This document shows positions 16,857 through 24,856 of a DNA stretch of 64,000 nucleotides, piece by piece. The notes beneath the pieces were generated by a model that worked only from the letters and a program-made list of their open reading frames with translations, had not been told where the DNA came from and made no database searches. The translations under genes and the position numbers were made by a program. Numbering within the stretch: the stretch's first letter is position 1; each line of letters opens with the position of its first letter. Source of the DNA: Bacillota bacterium (GTDB lineage: Bacteria > Bacillota_I > Bacilli_A > RF39 > UBA660); contig SVAI01000001.1 in NCBI GenBank assembly GCA_015059495.1, positions 985,811 through 1,049,810 on the forward strand, written 5' to 3'.

Positions 16857-18160
16857 ATTAACATTCTCTTCTTTTCTTCTTCTAACACTTGATCAAAACT
16901 CTTAAGAGATAAATTAGGTCCATATATAATACCATCTAATTTATTAATAAATGAATAATTAGGAGTATGATTTACTTTTCTAATTCTATCATCTACTTTT
17001 TTAGCTTCAACTATATCTTGTTTAGTACCTTTAATTATTCCTAATCTATCTGCTGGTAAACCATAAATAGCTTCACCATGAGTAAGTATAGTTCTCTTAC
17101 TAGGATCTATAGTTTCACTGTTATAGAACTTATCAAATAATAAATAATCATTTTTATAAGAAAAACCTATATATCCATTTAATCCATATTTACCTTGAAT
17201 ATGTTTAATATATGGACTATGCATATAATAATTCATTTTAACATCAAATAATTTAATATATTTATCATAATCAACATTTGGATTACTTCTTACAAATGCA
17301 ATATTATCTCTCACTTGTCTTTCTAACATACCTGGTTTTAATATATCCCATGCAAGTAATACTTCATTATTATCTATTAGATATAAACTATCATCAATAA
17401 CTCTATCTTCACCAACTATACTCTTATAACTATCTCTAAACTCTGGAAACCAAGTCTTAACCCCATTAACCAATACTGCATGAGGATATGGTGATGTCTT
17501 CATATGAGATATATTATGATAATATTCATATGGTAATACTAAATACTTATCATCTTTATCTTTATTATATTTATATAAACTCATACAAGATAAATATAAT
17601 AACATATCTTTAGGTATAACATTCTTATTAACATCACTATTAATATCTACATAATACATATTAACTATGCTATCTAAATTACTATTTAAATCATCTAATA
17701 TATTTCTAACTAAATAATAATCAACACTATTATAATTAATACTATTATAATCTTGTATATATTGTCTAATATAATCTTTTAAATAACTAATACCATAACC
17801 ATTATCTAAATTAATAAAAGGTATATAATATGTAGTACCTAAATAATTAAATAACTTATTAACAAAATCTATTGGATTATACCTAAAATCATAACCACTA
17901 GTATGTGGTGTATAACTAATAGTACAATATCTTCTTATAAAGTCATCTCTCTTATCTACACTCATAGAGGGAATCATACTTAATATATCTCTATAAAAAT
18001 TACGTATATTACCCATTACTTCATTACTATCTCTAAATAAATAAGACATATCATACTTATTAATACTTATATACATATTTATAGGATTAATAAAACTACT
18101 TAATTCATCAACAGGTATTTCCTTAAAACTATTAAAACTATCATGCTTACTCTTTTCCAT
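16844..18160 (-). CDS. Hypothetical protein, 438 aa
   Basis: The ATG at 18160 is preferred (GGTGA five bases upstream) over a longer frame that would begin with a spurious hydrophobic stretch. The protein is Tyr/Asn/Asp-rich. Its C-terminal part (GLNGYIGFSYKNDYLLFDKF...ILTHGEAIYGLPADRLGIIKGTK) looks like a distinct domain. No family was recognised. Confidence 0.75.
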   Translation of the reverse strand: MEKSKHDSFNSFKEIPVDELSSFINPINMYISINKYDMSYLFRDSNEVMGNIRNFYRDILSMIPSMSVDKRDDFIRRYCTISYTPHTSGYDFRYNPIDFVNKLFNYLGTTYYIPFINLDNGYGISYLKDYIRQYIQDYNSINYNSVDYYLVRNILDDLNSNLDSIVNMYYVDINSDVNKNVIPKDMLLYLSCMSLYKYNKDKDDKYLVLPYEYYHNISHMKTSPYPHAVLVNGVKTWFPEFRDSYKSIVGEDRVIDDSLYLIDNNEVLLAWDILKPGMLERQVRDNIAFVRSNPNVDYDKYIKLFDVKMNYYMHSPYIKHIQGKYGLNGYIGFSYKNDYLLFDKFYNSETIDPSKRTILTHGEAIYGLPADRLGIIKGTKQDIVEAKKVDDRIRKVNHTPNYSFINKLDGIIYGPNLSLKSFDQVLEEEKKRMLIKQP

Positions 18161-18307
18161 ACAAGTCACCAAGGTTATTATATTACAAATATAAAAGAAT
18201 GCAATAAAAATCAAATAATTGATCTTTACAGGTAGTTAAAAGTATTTAATGTCTTGAATTTGAAGAGAGTGCATATTTTCTATTGATTCTGCATATAATA
18301 AATAATG

Positions 18308-18352
18308 CAATGATACCTATATTGACAAAATTATTTTTTTATAGTATCATTG
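18308..18352. repeat. Perfect 9-bp inverted repeat bracketing the small-RNA promoter
   Basis: CAATGATAC (18308-18316) and GTATCATTG (18344-18352) are perfect inverted copies. The left arm ends 5 bp before the -35 box and the right arm covers the -10 box of the promoter at 18322-18350. This geometry fits a repressor that would occlude or loop the promoter. Confidence 0.6.
18322..18350 (+). promoter_or_regulatory. Promoter of the small RNA next to DUF3800
   Basis: A perfect TTGACA (18322-18327), a 17-bp spacer and TATCAT (18345-18350, five of six matches to consensus). Predicted transcription start near 18357. Confidence 0.78.
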
Positions 18353-18356
18353 TTAT

Positions 18357-18470
18357 ACCGGAGAGAAATCTTGTCAGGTCGATAGTTAGGTGTCGATTTT
18401 AATAAATTAAGCGTGCTGTATGTACGTCGCCCTAACTGGGAAAAGGCAACAATATGTTGCCTTTTTTCTT
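18357..18470 (+). ncRNA. Candidate structured small RNA paired with a DUF3800 gene
   Basis: This is a complete small transcription unit of about 110 nt, with promoter, structured body and terminator and no credible open frame. The body has an outer stem AGTTAGG (18384-18390) with CCTAACT (18431-18437). That stem encloses an AT-rich loop and an inner hairpin GCGTGC/GTACGT (18411-18416, 18422-18427; two wobble pairs). It ends in a strong terminator (18441-18467) that reaches the stop codon of the convergent DUF3800 gene. Families of structured RNAs next to DUF3800 genes (the DUF3800 RNA motifs) have been described from comparative genomics. This may be a member or a new one. Confidence 0.65.
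18441..18467. terminator. Terminator shared by the small RNA and DUF3800 gene
   Basis: AAAAGGCAAC (18441-18450), loop AATAT, GTTGCCTTTT (18456-18465) followed by more T on the plus strand. There is a shorter T-run in the other direction. Confidence 0.85.
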
Positions 18471-19212
18471 ATGGTAAAATTATTTTAAAATCAACAAACT
18501 CAGATAATTCTTTGTGTATGTCGCAATTATTTAAAAGCGCATCCAATGATTTTTTTCTTATTGTACCAGCTAGCAAATCAGCAGCTTGAACAACATAACT
18601 CTTACCTGAATCTTGATAAGAAATATCAATTTCTAAATCCCCACTTAAAGCCGGTTTAATTTGAAAAGAGTAATTGAAATTATTAAATCCTACTTTTAAT
18701 TCCTCAAATAACCCATCATGTAAATTATAGTATCCATTACTTTTTGTGCTCTGTTGGTCAATATTTATAATCAATTTAATAGGTTCATCAGGTTTTAACC
18801 CCTTTGATTTAACTAAAGAATTAATTGTTTCCTTTATTAATCTTCGAATTGCGTAATCAGTAAATCTGCCCTTTGCCGCTTTATTATTTTTAATATGTTC
18901 ATATACATCATCATTTTTTATAATTAAAGCGATAACGTAATACTTTTTTATATAATTCATTATTCGCCTTTTGTCACTTGGCCTAATATTAGTGTTTTTT
19001 ATCTCTGGGCATTTCTTATTACATACATCACTACTGTATCGACAATATTTACATTTAATACTATTTATTATACTTCTATATTGTGTAATGAATTTATCTT
19101 TTTCCTTTTTAGAAAAAAACAGCAAACCACCATAAACTGATATTTTTTCATTAAAAGTCAATTTACCAGAATCATCCAAATTTATATATATTTCCTGCGT
19201 TGTATTATTCAT
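18469..19212 (-). CDS. DUF3800 domain protein (RNase H-like fold)
   Basis: 247 residues. The N-terminus EIYINLDDSGKL (Asp13-Asp14) is the typical first strand of DUF3800. IINIDQQST and the C-terminal SYVVQAADLLAGTIRKK match the later acidic positions of this RNase H-like family. A cysteine cluster (CKYCRYSSDVCNKKC, about residues 53-67) could bind zinc. GGAGG lies 7 bases before the ATG. DUF3800 proteins are common in defence islands and mobile DNA, but their activity is not established. The convergent small RNA ends exactly at this gene's 3' end. Confidence 0.85.
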   Translation of the reverse strand: MNNTTQEIYINLDDSGKLTFNEKISVYGGLLFFSKKEKDKFITQYRSIINSIKCKYCRYSSDVCNKKCPEIKNTNIRPSDKRRIMNYIKKYYVIALIIKNDDVYEHIKNNKAAKGRFTDYAIRRLIKETINSLVKSKGLKPDEPIKLIINIDQQSTKSNGYYNLHDGLFEELKVGFNNFNYSFQIKPALSGDLEIDISYQDSGKSYVVQAADLLAGTIRKKSLDALLNNCDIHKELSEFVDFKIILP

Positions 19213-19281
19213 TTTATTGCCTCCAACAATTTTTCCTTATAGGTTATTATATCATAGATTTCACTAATACCATAATATAAA

Positions 19282-19301
19282 AAAGAGCATTTCTGCTCTT
19301 T
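19282..19301 (-). terminator. Terminator of the DUF262-HNH gene
   Basis: AAAGAGCA (19282-19289), loop TTTC, TGCTCTTT (19294-19301), with a T-run on the minus strand. Confidence 0.7.
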
Positions 19302-20388
19302 AAATACCTGATTTTCTTCTGTTACATTCTCTACATAACATTTGGCAGTTATCCGAAGTGGTTTTACCACCAGCATGCCATGGTGTTATATGGTCTGCTT
19401 CCATATCTTTTATTTCAAAATGTTCCTTACAAATTTGGCATATGCCTTTTTGCCTCTCATATGCTTCACGTTTTTGATTATCGGTGAATGCGCGAATACT
19501 TAAATATTTTTCTTGCCCAGTAATTAAATAAACATATATTCCCTTTTTACTTGTAACATCATCATCTTGCATTAATCTAACAATTTCTTGTTCCAACTTA
19601 TCAGAGTTATAAGATTGGTCTTTATATTCATTATATAATAAGCCCCAATCTATACCTTTCATTTCTCGTCTATAATTAGGGAACAATCTATTTATCCAAT
19701 CTATTACTGATTGATAATATTGCCATAATGCGTTTGCATCATCATCGTGTTGATGTTTTCCCATATATTCTTCTATACTCTCATTTTCCTTTGACGCAAT
19801 CCATTTTAACGCTGTTTCCAAATAATCTTGTCTTATAGTAGAACCGTTTAAATATTTTTCTCCAATTTGGTATGCAGGACATCCTGTTTTACTAAAATGC
19901 CTTTTTGCATCATGTAACCATTTACCAGTATATTGAGAGTTCCTTAATTCTTGGTCTGTTAATTTTTCACCAGCTATATTAATGATTTTAAACCAATCAA
20001 GTTTTTCAGATGGTGTACCCTCGCATATATATATCATTAATTTATAATCTAATATTTTGTCTTGCAAATCCTTTGGTAAATTATTAAAACCTTTATAATC
20101 AACAGAAAAATCACCATTAACATATTGACAAATACTTAATGTTCTTTGTTGTCCATCTAATAATTCATAATTATCCCCATTCTTACTCCAATACATAACA
20201 TTTAAAGGAAATCCTTTGTTAATAGTATCTATTACGGCATTTCTTTCCTTTTCATTATAAATAAATTCTCTTTGAAATGGAGGTCTAATATCTAACTTTC
20301 CATCAAATCCTACGACACCAGATTCTTGATTATCAATATATCCCTTAACAACATCTCTTACTTTGATTTCATTTAATTTAATTTCCAT
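19300..20388 (-). CDS. DUF262 + HNH endonuclease protein
   Basis: 362 residues. The N-terminal DUF262 (ParB/GmrS-like) domain has RPPFQREFIYNEKER and the nucleotide-linked motif DGQQR (about 78-82). The C-terminal HNH domain (about 305-362) has CQIC, EADHITPWHAGG, NCQMLC and CNRRKS. DUF262 proteins include the NTP-dependent modification-sensing nuclease GmrSD and related restriction factors. AAGGAG precedes the ATG, which lies inside the end of the methyltransferase gene (11-bp overlap). The two genes are therefore translated together, as in a restriction-modification pair. Confidence 0.9.
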   Translation of the reverse strand: MEIKLNEIKVRDVVKGYIDNQESGVVGFDGKLDIRPPFQREFIYNEKERNAVIDTINKGFPLNVMYWSKNGDNYELLDGQQRTLSICQYVNGDFSVDYKGFNNLPKDLQDKILDYKLMIYICEGTPSEKLDWFKIINIAGEKLTDQELRNSQYTGKWLHDAKRHFSKTGCPAYQIGEKYLNGSTIRQDYLETALKWIASKENESIEEYMGKHQHDDDANALWQYYQSVIDWINRLFPNYRREMKGIDWGLLYNEYKDQSYNSDKLEQEIVRLMQDDDVTSKKGIYVYLITGQEKYLSIRAFTDNQKREAYERQKGICQICKEHFEIKDMEADHITPWHAGGKTTSDNCQMLCRECNRRKSGI

Positions 20389-21541
20389 TTTGATTGTTCT
20401 CCTTTCTAATTATAAATATTCTTGAATAAACAATATTAGGAATTCCATTTTCATCAAGTATATAAACATTTTGAACTCTCCAAGTTTTATTCTGTTTTTT
20501 ATATTTACTTTGCAGTTCTTGTGAGGGAGGAGTAAAAAATTTACATTCATTTAATACCCAATCTGTATCTCCACTTCTCCCAACTATTTCAAATTCATCT
20601 GGATTGTATTTATTAATAAATGTATCAGGCACTCCCATAATACCATAATAATCAGCAGGAATGTCAGACACTTTATCTACATTTATAGCATCAAAATTAT
20701 CAAATTTTGGATAGTCAATCTCATTATATTTTTTATATGTTAATAATTTTTCATGTCGAACGTCAACGTCCAAATTAGTAAACCAGCAAATTCCAGGAAC
20801 TTTAACATATCCTTCATCAGGATTATATCCTTTTCCAATAACAAATTTTCTATTTGCTTCTAATAAATTTGGATAAGGGGTTTTATAAACCATTGAAAGA
20901 TTAAAACCATATCCTATCCAAATTTTATTTGCTTGAACAAGGGGAAAAACTTCTTTATAATGAAGAGCATTCATATTACTTAATATTAAAAAATTTTTAT
21001 TATATTTCATTAACTGAGTGATATATTCTCTAAACAAACTAAATGGTGGATTTGTTACAACAATATCCGATTTCTTTAATAATTCAACACACTCTGCACT
21101 TCTAAAATCTCCATCACCATCTAAAAGCATTAAGGTATTCTTTTTGTTTTTTAATAATGATTCAATATCTGCTAAATCAATCGCTCCATCACCGTTTTCA
21201 TCACTAACTTCAGTAATCTCAATTTTGTATGCTTTATTTGGAGTTTCTTTTTTTATTTTTAAAGGTTCAATATCAAGTAATGAAAGTTGCTCATATACAA
21301 TTGGCGAACCAGCATAACAAGTACATATTAATTTTTTGAGTTTTAATGAATTAAAATTTAAAGCAAAATATTTAAAAAAATTAGATTCATAGGGGTCATC
21401 GCAATTACAAAATACTACTTTATTTTCAAATTGTTTTTTGTAATGCATCATTTCTTTTTCGATATCTTCTAATAAAGTATAAAATTCGTCATTTTTATTT
21501 ACTTTGGCATCTCCCAAATTTTTATTTCCAATCTTTGCCAT
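20378..21541 (-). CDS. Adenine-specific DNA methyltransferase, M.EcoRI family
   Basis: 387 residues from the ATG at 21541 (GGGAG upstream). It shows the M.EcoRI-type pattern: an N-terminal NKNDEFYT segment, VVFCNCDDPYESNFFKYF, LICTCYAGSP, DGDGDFRS and the catalytic motif NPPF (about 164-167), then FLILSNMNALHYKEVFPL. It transfers a methyl group from S-adenosylmethionine to adenine N6. It is coupled to the DUF262-HNH nuclease gene downstream. A palindrome overlaps its likely promoter. Confidence 0.92.
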   Translation of the reverse strand: MAKIGNKNLGDAKVNKNDEFYTLLEDIEKEMMHYKKQFENKVVFCNCDDPYESNFFKYFALNFNSLKLKKLICTCYAGSPIVYEQLSLLDIEPLKIKKETPNKAYKIEITEVSDENGDGAIDLADIESLLKNKKNTLMLLDGDGDFRSAECVELLKKSDIVVTNPPFSLFREYITQLMKYNKNFLILSNMNALHYKEVFPLVQANKIWIGYGFNLSMVYKTPYPNLLEANRKFVIGKGYNPDEGYVKVPGICWFTNLDVDVRHEKLLTYKKYNEIDYPKFDNFDAINVDKVSDIPADYYGIMGVPDTFINKYNPDEFEIVGRSGDTDWVLNECKFFTPPSQELQSKYKKQNKTWRVQNVYILDENGIPNIVYSRIFIIRKENNQNGN

Positions 21542-21587
21542 AAATACTACTCCCAACTATTACTTCAAAAAGTAAATTTTCTATTTA

Positions 21588-21627
21588 ATTATATCACAGA
21601 AATTGATTTTTTTACGATTGAATCGTA
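21588..21627 (-). promoter_or_regulatory. Methyltransferase promoter with 15-bp palindrome
   Basis: The minus-strand -10 box TATAAT lies at 21588-21593. The expected -35 position (about 21611-21616) is weak and overlaps the perfect palindrome TACGATTGAATCGTA (21613-21627). This is a likely operator for self-control or a controller protein. Confidence 0.55.
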
Positions 21628-21654
21628 ATATTTTAATACTTTGAAAATAAAAAA

Positions 21655-21682
21655 ATACGAATTAGTCAGCAGAAATTCGTAT
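21655..21682. repeat. 9-bp inverted repeat
   Basis: ATACGAATT (21655-21663) and AATTCGTAT (21674-21682) flank a 10-bp centre. It lies between the methyltransferase promoter and a possible rightward small gene. It may be a second operator or a hairpin. Confidence 0.5.
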
Positions 21683-21718
21683 CTAATCCAATATAATTGT
21701 AATTTTAAAGAGAGGTAA

Positions 21719-21796
21719 ATGCTCGCAGCCACTTATAAACTTATGTTTAACTCATCTTTAAATGAGATAGTTGAATTGATTGATAAATTAGAATAA
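21719..21796 (+). CDS. Possible 25-aa small protein
   Basis: ATG with AAAGAGAGG just upstream (short spacing), 25 codons with an amphipathic C-terminal helix (NSSLNEIVELIDKLE), stop at 21796, then a terminator-like hairpin at 21798-21821. TATAAT at 21692-21697 could be its -10 box, though no good -35 is seen. It is divergent from the methyltransferase. It may equally be an untranslated RNA. Confidence 0.4.
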   Translation: MLAATYKLMFNSSLNEIVELIDKLE

Positions 21797-21797
21797 A

Positions 21798-21821
21798 AAG
21801 TCGATTTAATCGGCCTTTTTT
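21798..21821. terminator. Terminator-like hairpin
   Basis: GTCGAT and ATCGGC pair (21800-21805, 21809-21814) before CTTTTTT on the plus strand. It overlaps the 3' end of the convergent gene at 21806. Confidence 0.55.
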
Positions 21822-22747
21822 AATAAAGACATTAATTCTATGGAATCTAAAATATTAAAATTAAAGAAAGTATTATCACTGATATTTAAAACGAAGCATT
21901 TATAATTGACTTTATTTTCTGGCATTAATTGTTTTGTGTACGAACAAGGAAAATATATATTTTCATCAATAATAATTGTTTCTAACTCATGTATAAGTAA
22001 AGATAAGTTCTTACTTTCAAACTCAATAACCTTAAAATTACTTTTATCTTTGCTTAAAATTATTTTAACTTCTTTCTTTTTTAAATAAATAACTTTATCA
22101 AAAATTACGTCATAAAGTATTTTGATTAATAACGAATATATTAAATTCATAGTTTCAAATGAATTTATAATTGAAAGATCAATTTTGGCTTGAAGTTGCT
22201 CATCGATAAATTCTTTTGTTATTAAATATGGATAAGTAAATATTCCTTTTTTTTGAATTTTTCCTCTATTTTCTGCATATTTAGATACACATTTAGAATT
22301 ACCGTTAATAATTGATATAGGAAGTAAAACATTAGCTTTACCAAGTTCATTCAAAATAGAATTACAATAATAGTTTTCAACACTTGAATCTTTATACTCT
22401 TGTGAAAAAAATTCACTTATTTTTTTAATTATGATATTATTTACTTTTTTTGATTGTTCAACAAATGTTTTAATATCCTCATTGTGTAATATTTTTTCAC
22501 ATTTATTTTTTGTTATAAATTGGTTAAACTTACCATTTAAGTATATATTGTTTATAACATCATATGTAATTACAGGCGAATAAAAATAAAAATAGTAGTA
22601 ATTTCTTAATAATTGAAAGTAATCTATATATTCAGGATCATTTTTAATTGTTTCCAATCTTCCATATAAATTTAATAATAACGAAACTTCAGAATTATTA
22701 TTCTTTAAATATTTAGAATATTCTATTAATAACTTATATATTTTCAT
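21806..22747 (-). CDS. Hypothetical protein, 313 aa, partner of HEPN gene
   Basis: No family recognised. It is a helical, Asn/Ile-rich protein without membrane segments, with a beta-rich C-terminal third. Its start overlaps the end of the HEPN gene upstream by 14 bp, so the two are translationally coupled and probably act together. By position it could be the regulator, antitoxin or second subunit of that system. Confidence 0.75.
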   Translation of the reverse strand: MKIYKLLIEYSKYLKNNNSEVSLLLNLYGRLETIKNDPEYIDYFQLLRNYYYFYFYSPVITYDVINNIYLNGKFNQFITKNKCEKILHNEDIKTFVEQSKKVNNIIIKKISEFFSQEYKDSSVENYYCNSILNELGKANVLLPISIINGNSKCVSKYAENRGKIQKKGIFTYPYLITKEFIDEQLQAKIDLSIINSFETMNLIYSLLIKILYDVIFDKVIYLKKKEVKIILSKDKSNFKVIEFESKNLSLLIHELETIIIDENIYFPCSYTKQLMPENKVNYKCFVLNISDNTFFNFNILDSIELMSLLKKAD

Positions 22748-24467
22748 TAGATTCTTTCACCATCTTTACAAAAATAATCTTAGAAAGCATAATATAGAAG
22801 ATAATAATATCATGCTTAAAGACTTCTATTTTATATTCTTTATGAACTATAGCATTTCTAGCTTTTCTCATTTTATTATATATTGATATCTCATTTTCGG
22901 AAAAATTAAGATCTAAGCGCCTTAACATGCATTCAAATCGATTAGGTAATGTTGTATCATTCAGTGCTCCCATAACAATTCCTATCAAATCTGTGTAAAT
23001 ATCTTCATCAACAATATTTTCCTTTAGATATTTCTTTAGTGGCTTTTTTATTTTTTTAATTTCAGGATGCTTATCAATAAAGCTTTCGCCTTTTTCACCT
23101 TTTGTTACATATTCACAAGCAATATTTAAATAAATAACAGATCTATTTAAATCATAATTAATTGACTCCAAACCCTTATTTAACCAATAAATGGATTCAT
23201 ATAAATCATCAACCTCTGAGTTGGGAAGATATAATATTTTCTCTAATTCTTCATAGTATTTAATTATATTATCCTCTTTTGATATATTAGCAATTTTCTT
23301 TAAAGTCATTGCAGAAAAATCATTATAAATAACTTGCTTTGGATTTAATACATTATAAATCAAATATGAAGGATTAACTTTATAATCAACAAATAAATTA
23401 TTAATATCCCAATTTGTAATATCTTCTTTTTTGTCATACAATTCAAAAAATGTACTATTTTTTTGTGTTAATTCGACAAAGTTCAAAATATTCTTAATTT
23501 TCTTTTGTGAAATGTTGATTGCATCCGCTATATTTTTTGCAGAAGTGTATATAGTTACATAAACAAATTTATTTTTAGGCAATTTCATATTTGGAAAGTT
23601 TACATCATCTAATCTTTTTGATAATATCATTTCACCTATTATTAACTCTTCCTTTTCTATTTCAACATTTTGAAGAAATGTAATATATCTATATTTCTGA
23701 AGATTTTTATTAGGTAGTTCATTGTCAAGCTTAGTCACTTTTGACTGATTCATTAAAATTCTAACAATTTCTAACGGAGTAATATTTTGAAAATTTATAT
23801 TACCAGGAATAATATTATTTAACAATGTTGTTTCAACAGGTTCTATTATAAATCCTATTGTTTTATCTTGTTTTAAAGTTTTCATTATATTTCCAAATTC
23901 AGAATAATAATCATTATTATATTTAATAAATACTTCAACATTAGTTGATAAATCAATATTACCAAAATTATTTTTATTATAATCTTTTTCGTTTATTTCA
24001 AAATATGACGTTGACAATCCACTGGAAGTATGCAAAATTGCTATATCCGGTTTTACTTTAATTCCATTATCTAATAATTCACAGTATGAATCAGATTCAT
24101 AGCTCATTAAATCTTTATCATTATTGATTGTTATGAAACAATTTATATCATACAATTGACAATTATCATATTTCTTTTTTTTCAACATTTTATAAATATT
24201 AAAATAGCCTATTTTAAAATCAATTTTAATGATATTTTTTAAATACCATAAGTAGTTATAATATGATAAAGATGTAATTTCTCCCTTTAATAAATCTATT
24301 CCAAATAATCCAAAAACGCTTTTATCGTTTATAATATATTTAACTTCGACACAAAATGTTACTTTATTGTCTTTATATATAGCATATATATTATCGATTG
24401 TTCCAACTCCATATTCAGGATGTTCAACTGTTTTATTATAAATTATTCTTAAATCTCTAAGGTTCAT
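22734..24467 (-). CDS. HEPN-domain protein, 577 aa (candidate defence effector)
   Basis: The C-terminal helical domain (about 435-577) has NIACEYVTKGEKGES and NKMRKARNAIVH, the canonical HEPN RNase motif R-N-x3-H (Arg537-His542). The N-terminus (HPEYGVGTIDNIYA) resembles a small beta-barrel of the Tudor/CarD type, and a long middle region may be the sensor. TAGGTGG precedes the ATG. HEPN proteins of this layout often degrade RNA in phage defence or toxin-antitoxin systems. Here it forms a two-gene operon with an unknown protein. Confidence 0.72.
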   Translation of the reverse strand: MNLRDLRIIYNKTVEHPEYGVGTIDNIYAIYKDNKVTFCVEVKYIINDKSVFGLFGIDLLKGEITSLSYYNYLWYLKNIIKIDFKIGYFNIYKMLKKKKYDNCQLYDINCFITINNDKDLMSYESDSYCELLDNGIKVKPDIAILHTSSGLSTSYFEINEKDYNKNNFGNIDLSTNVEVFIKYNNDYYSEFGNIMKTLKQDKTIGFIIEPVETTLLNNIIPGNINFQNITPLEIVRILMNQSKVTKLDNELPNKNLQKYRYITFLQNVEIEKEELIIGEMILSKRLDDVNFPNMKLPKNKFVYVTIYTSAKNIADAINISQKKIKNILNFVELTQKNSTFFELYDKKEDITNWDINNLFVDYKVNPSYLIYNVLNPKQVIYNDFSAMTLKKIANISKEDNIIKYYEELEKILYLPNSEVDDLYESIYWLNKGLESINYDLNRSVIYLNIACEYVTKGEKGESFIDKHPEIKKIKKPLKKYLKENIVDEDIYTDLIGIVMGALNDTTLPNRFECMLRRLDLNFSENEISIYNKMRKARNAIVHKEYKIEVFKHDIIIFYIMLSKIIFVKMVKESNENI

Positions 24468-24559
24468 ATTACCACCTACATATTATTATATCACCATTTT
24501 CTTACAATCCACTAATTCTATCAATATAAAAATGCTCTAAAAATATCCTTTTAATGAAA

Positions 24560-24664
24560 ATGGTATCTAAATGGTACCTAATTATATTTTTTAGAGAACT
24601 ATGAAATTGATAAAGCCTTCATATTTCCCGCAAATAATGAGAGCAACATAAGTTAATAGCTCTC
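24560..24664. repeat. Tandem 11-mers and a hairpin in the spacer before the 44-aa gene
   Basis: ATGGTATCTAA (24560-24570) and ATGGTACCTAA (24571-24581) are adjacent near-copies. Further on, GAGAGC (24639-24644) can pair with GCTCTC (24659-24664). The rest of the 24468-24689 spacer holds no gene I can support. Confidence 0.4.
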
Positions 24665-24689
24665 TTCAGGAGAAAGATGGCAATAATAT

Positions 24690-24759
24690 AAAAAAATATA
24701 GACTCTGTAAAGAGTCTATATTAGTTACGTTTAGAATGGATCATTAAATCAGCAAAACC
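24690..24759. repeat. 70-bp direct repeat, copy 1
   Basis: Identical to 25934-26003. It contains a terminator stem (10-bp arms around GTAA) and the last codons of a leftward gene, encoding GFADLMIHSKRN and the stop. The two copies bracket the ART-like gene. Confidence 0.95.
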
Positions 24760-24855
24760 ACCATCTTTTCTTATCAAGGACATTACATTCCATATTCTAT
24801 TAATTACATCTTCATTTTCTTTATCACCTTCATATGGATCAACTAATTCTATCAT
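24721..24855 (-). CDS. 44-aa protein sharing its C-terminus with the upstream ATPase
   Basis: ATG at 24855, one base after the stop of the 346-aa gene, so probably coupled. The first 32 residues (MIELVDPYEGDKENEDVINR...) are unrelated to the ATPase. The last 12 residues, GFADLMIHSKRN, are identical to those of the protein encoded at 25965-26351 because both lie in the 70-bp direct repeat. It is a fusion of a different N-terminus to a duplicated 3' end, and may be a real small protein or a recombination remnant. Confidence 0.5.
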   Translation of the reverse strand: MIELVDPYEGDKENEDVINRIWNVMSLIRKDGGFADLMIHSKRN

Positions 24856-24856
24856 A

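Noticed and set aside
18357-18470. Considered as the signal recognition particle RNA because it contains GTCAGGTC
   Set aside because: It lacks the GGAA loop and AGCAGCC, and a clear SRP RNA is present at 51893-51965.
24640-24690. GAGAGC/GCTCTC hairpin considered as a terminator or small RNA
   Set aside because: The stem is only six pairs with a 14-base loop and no T-run. It is kept only as a minor spacer feature.
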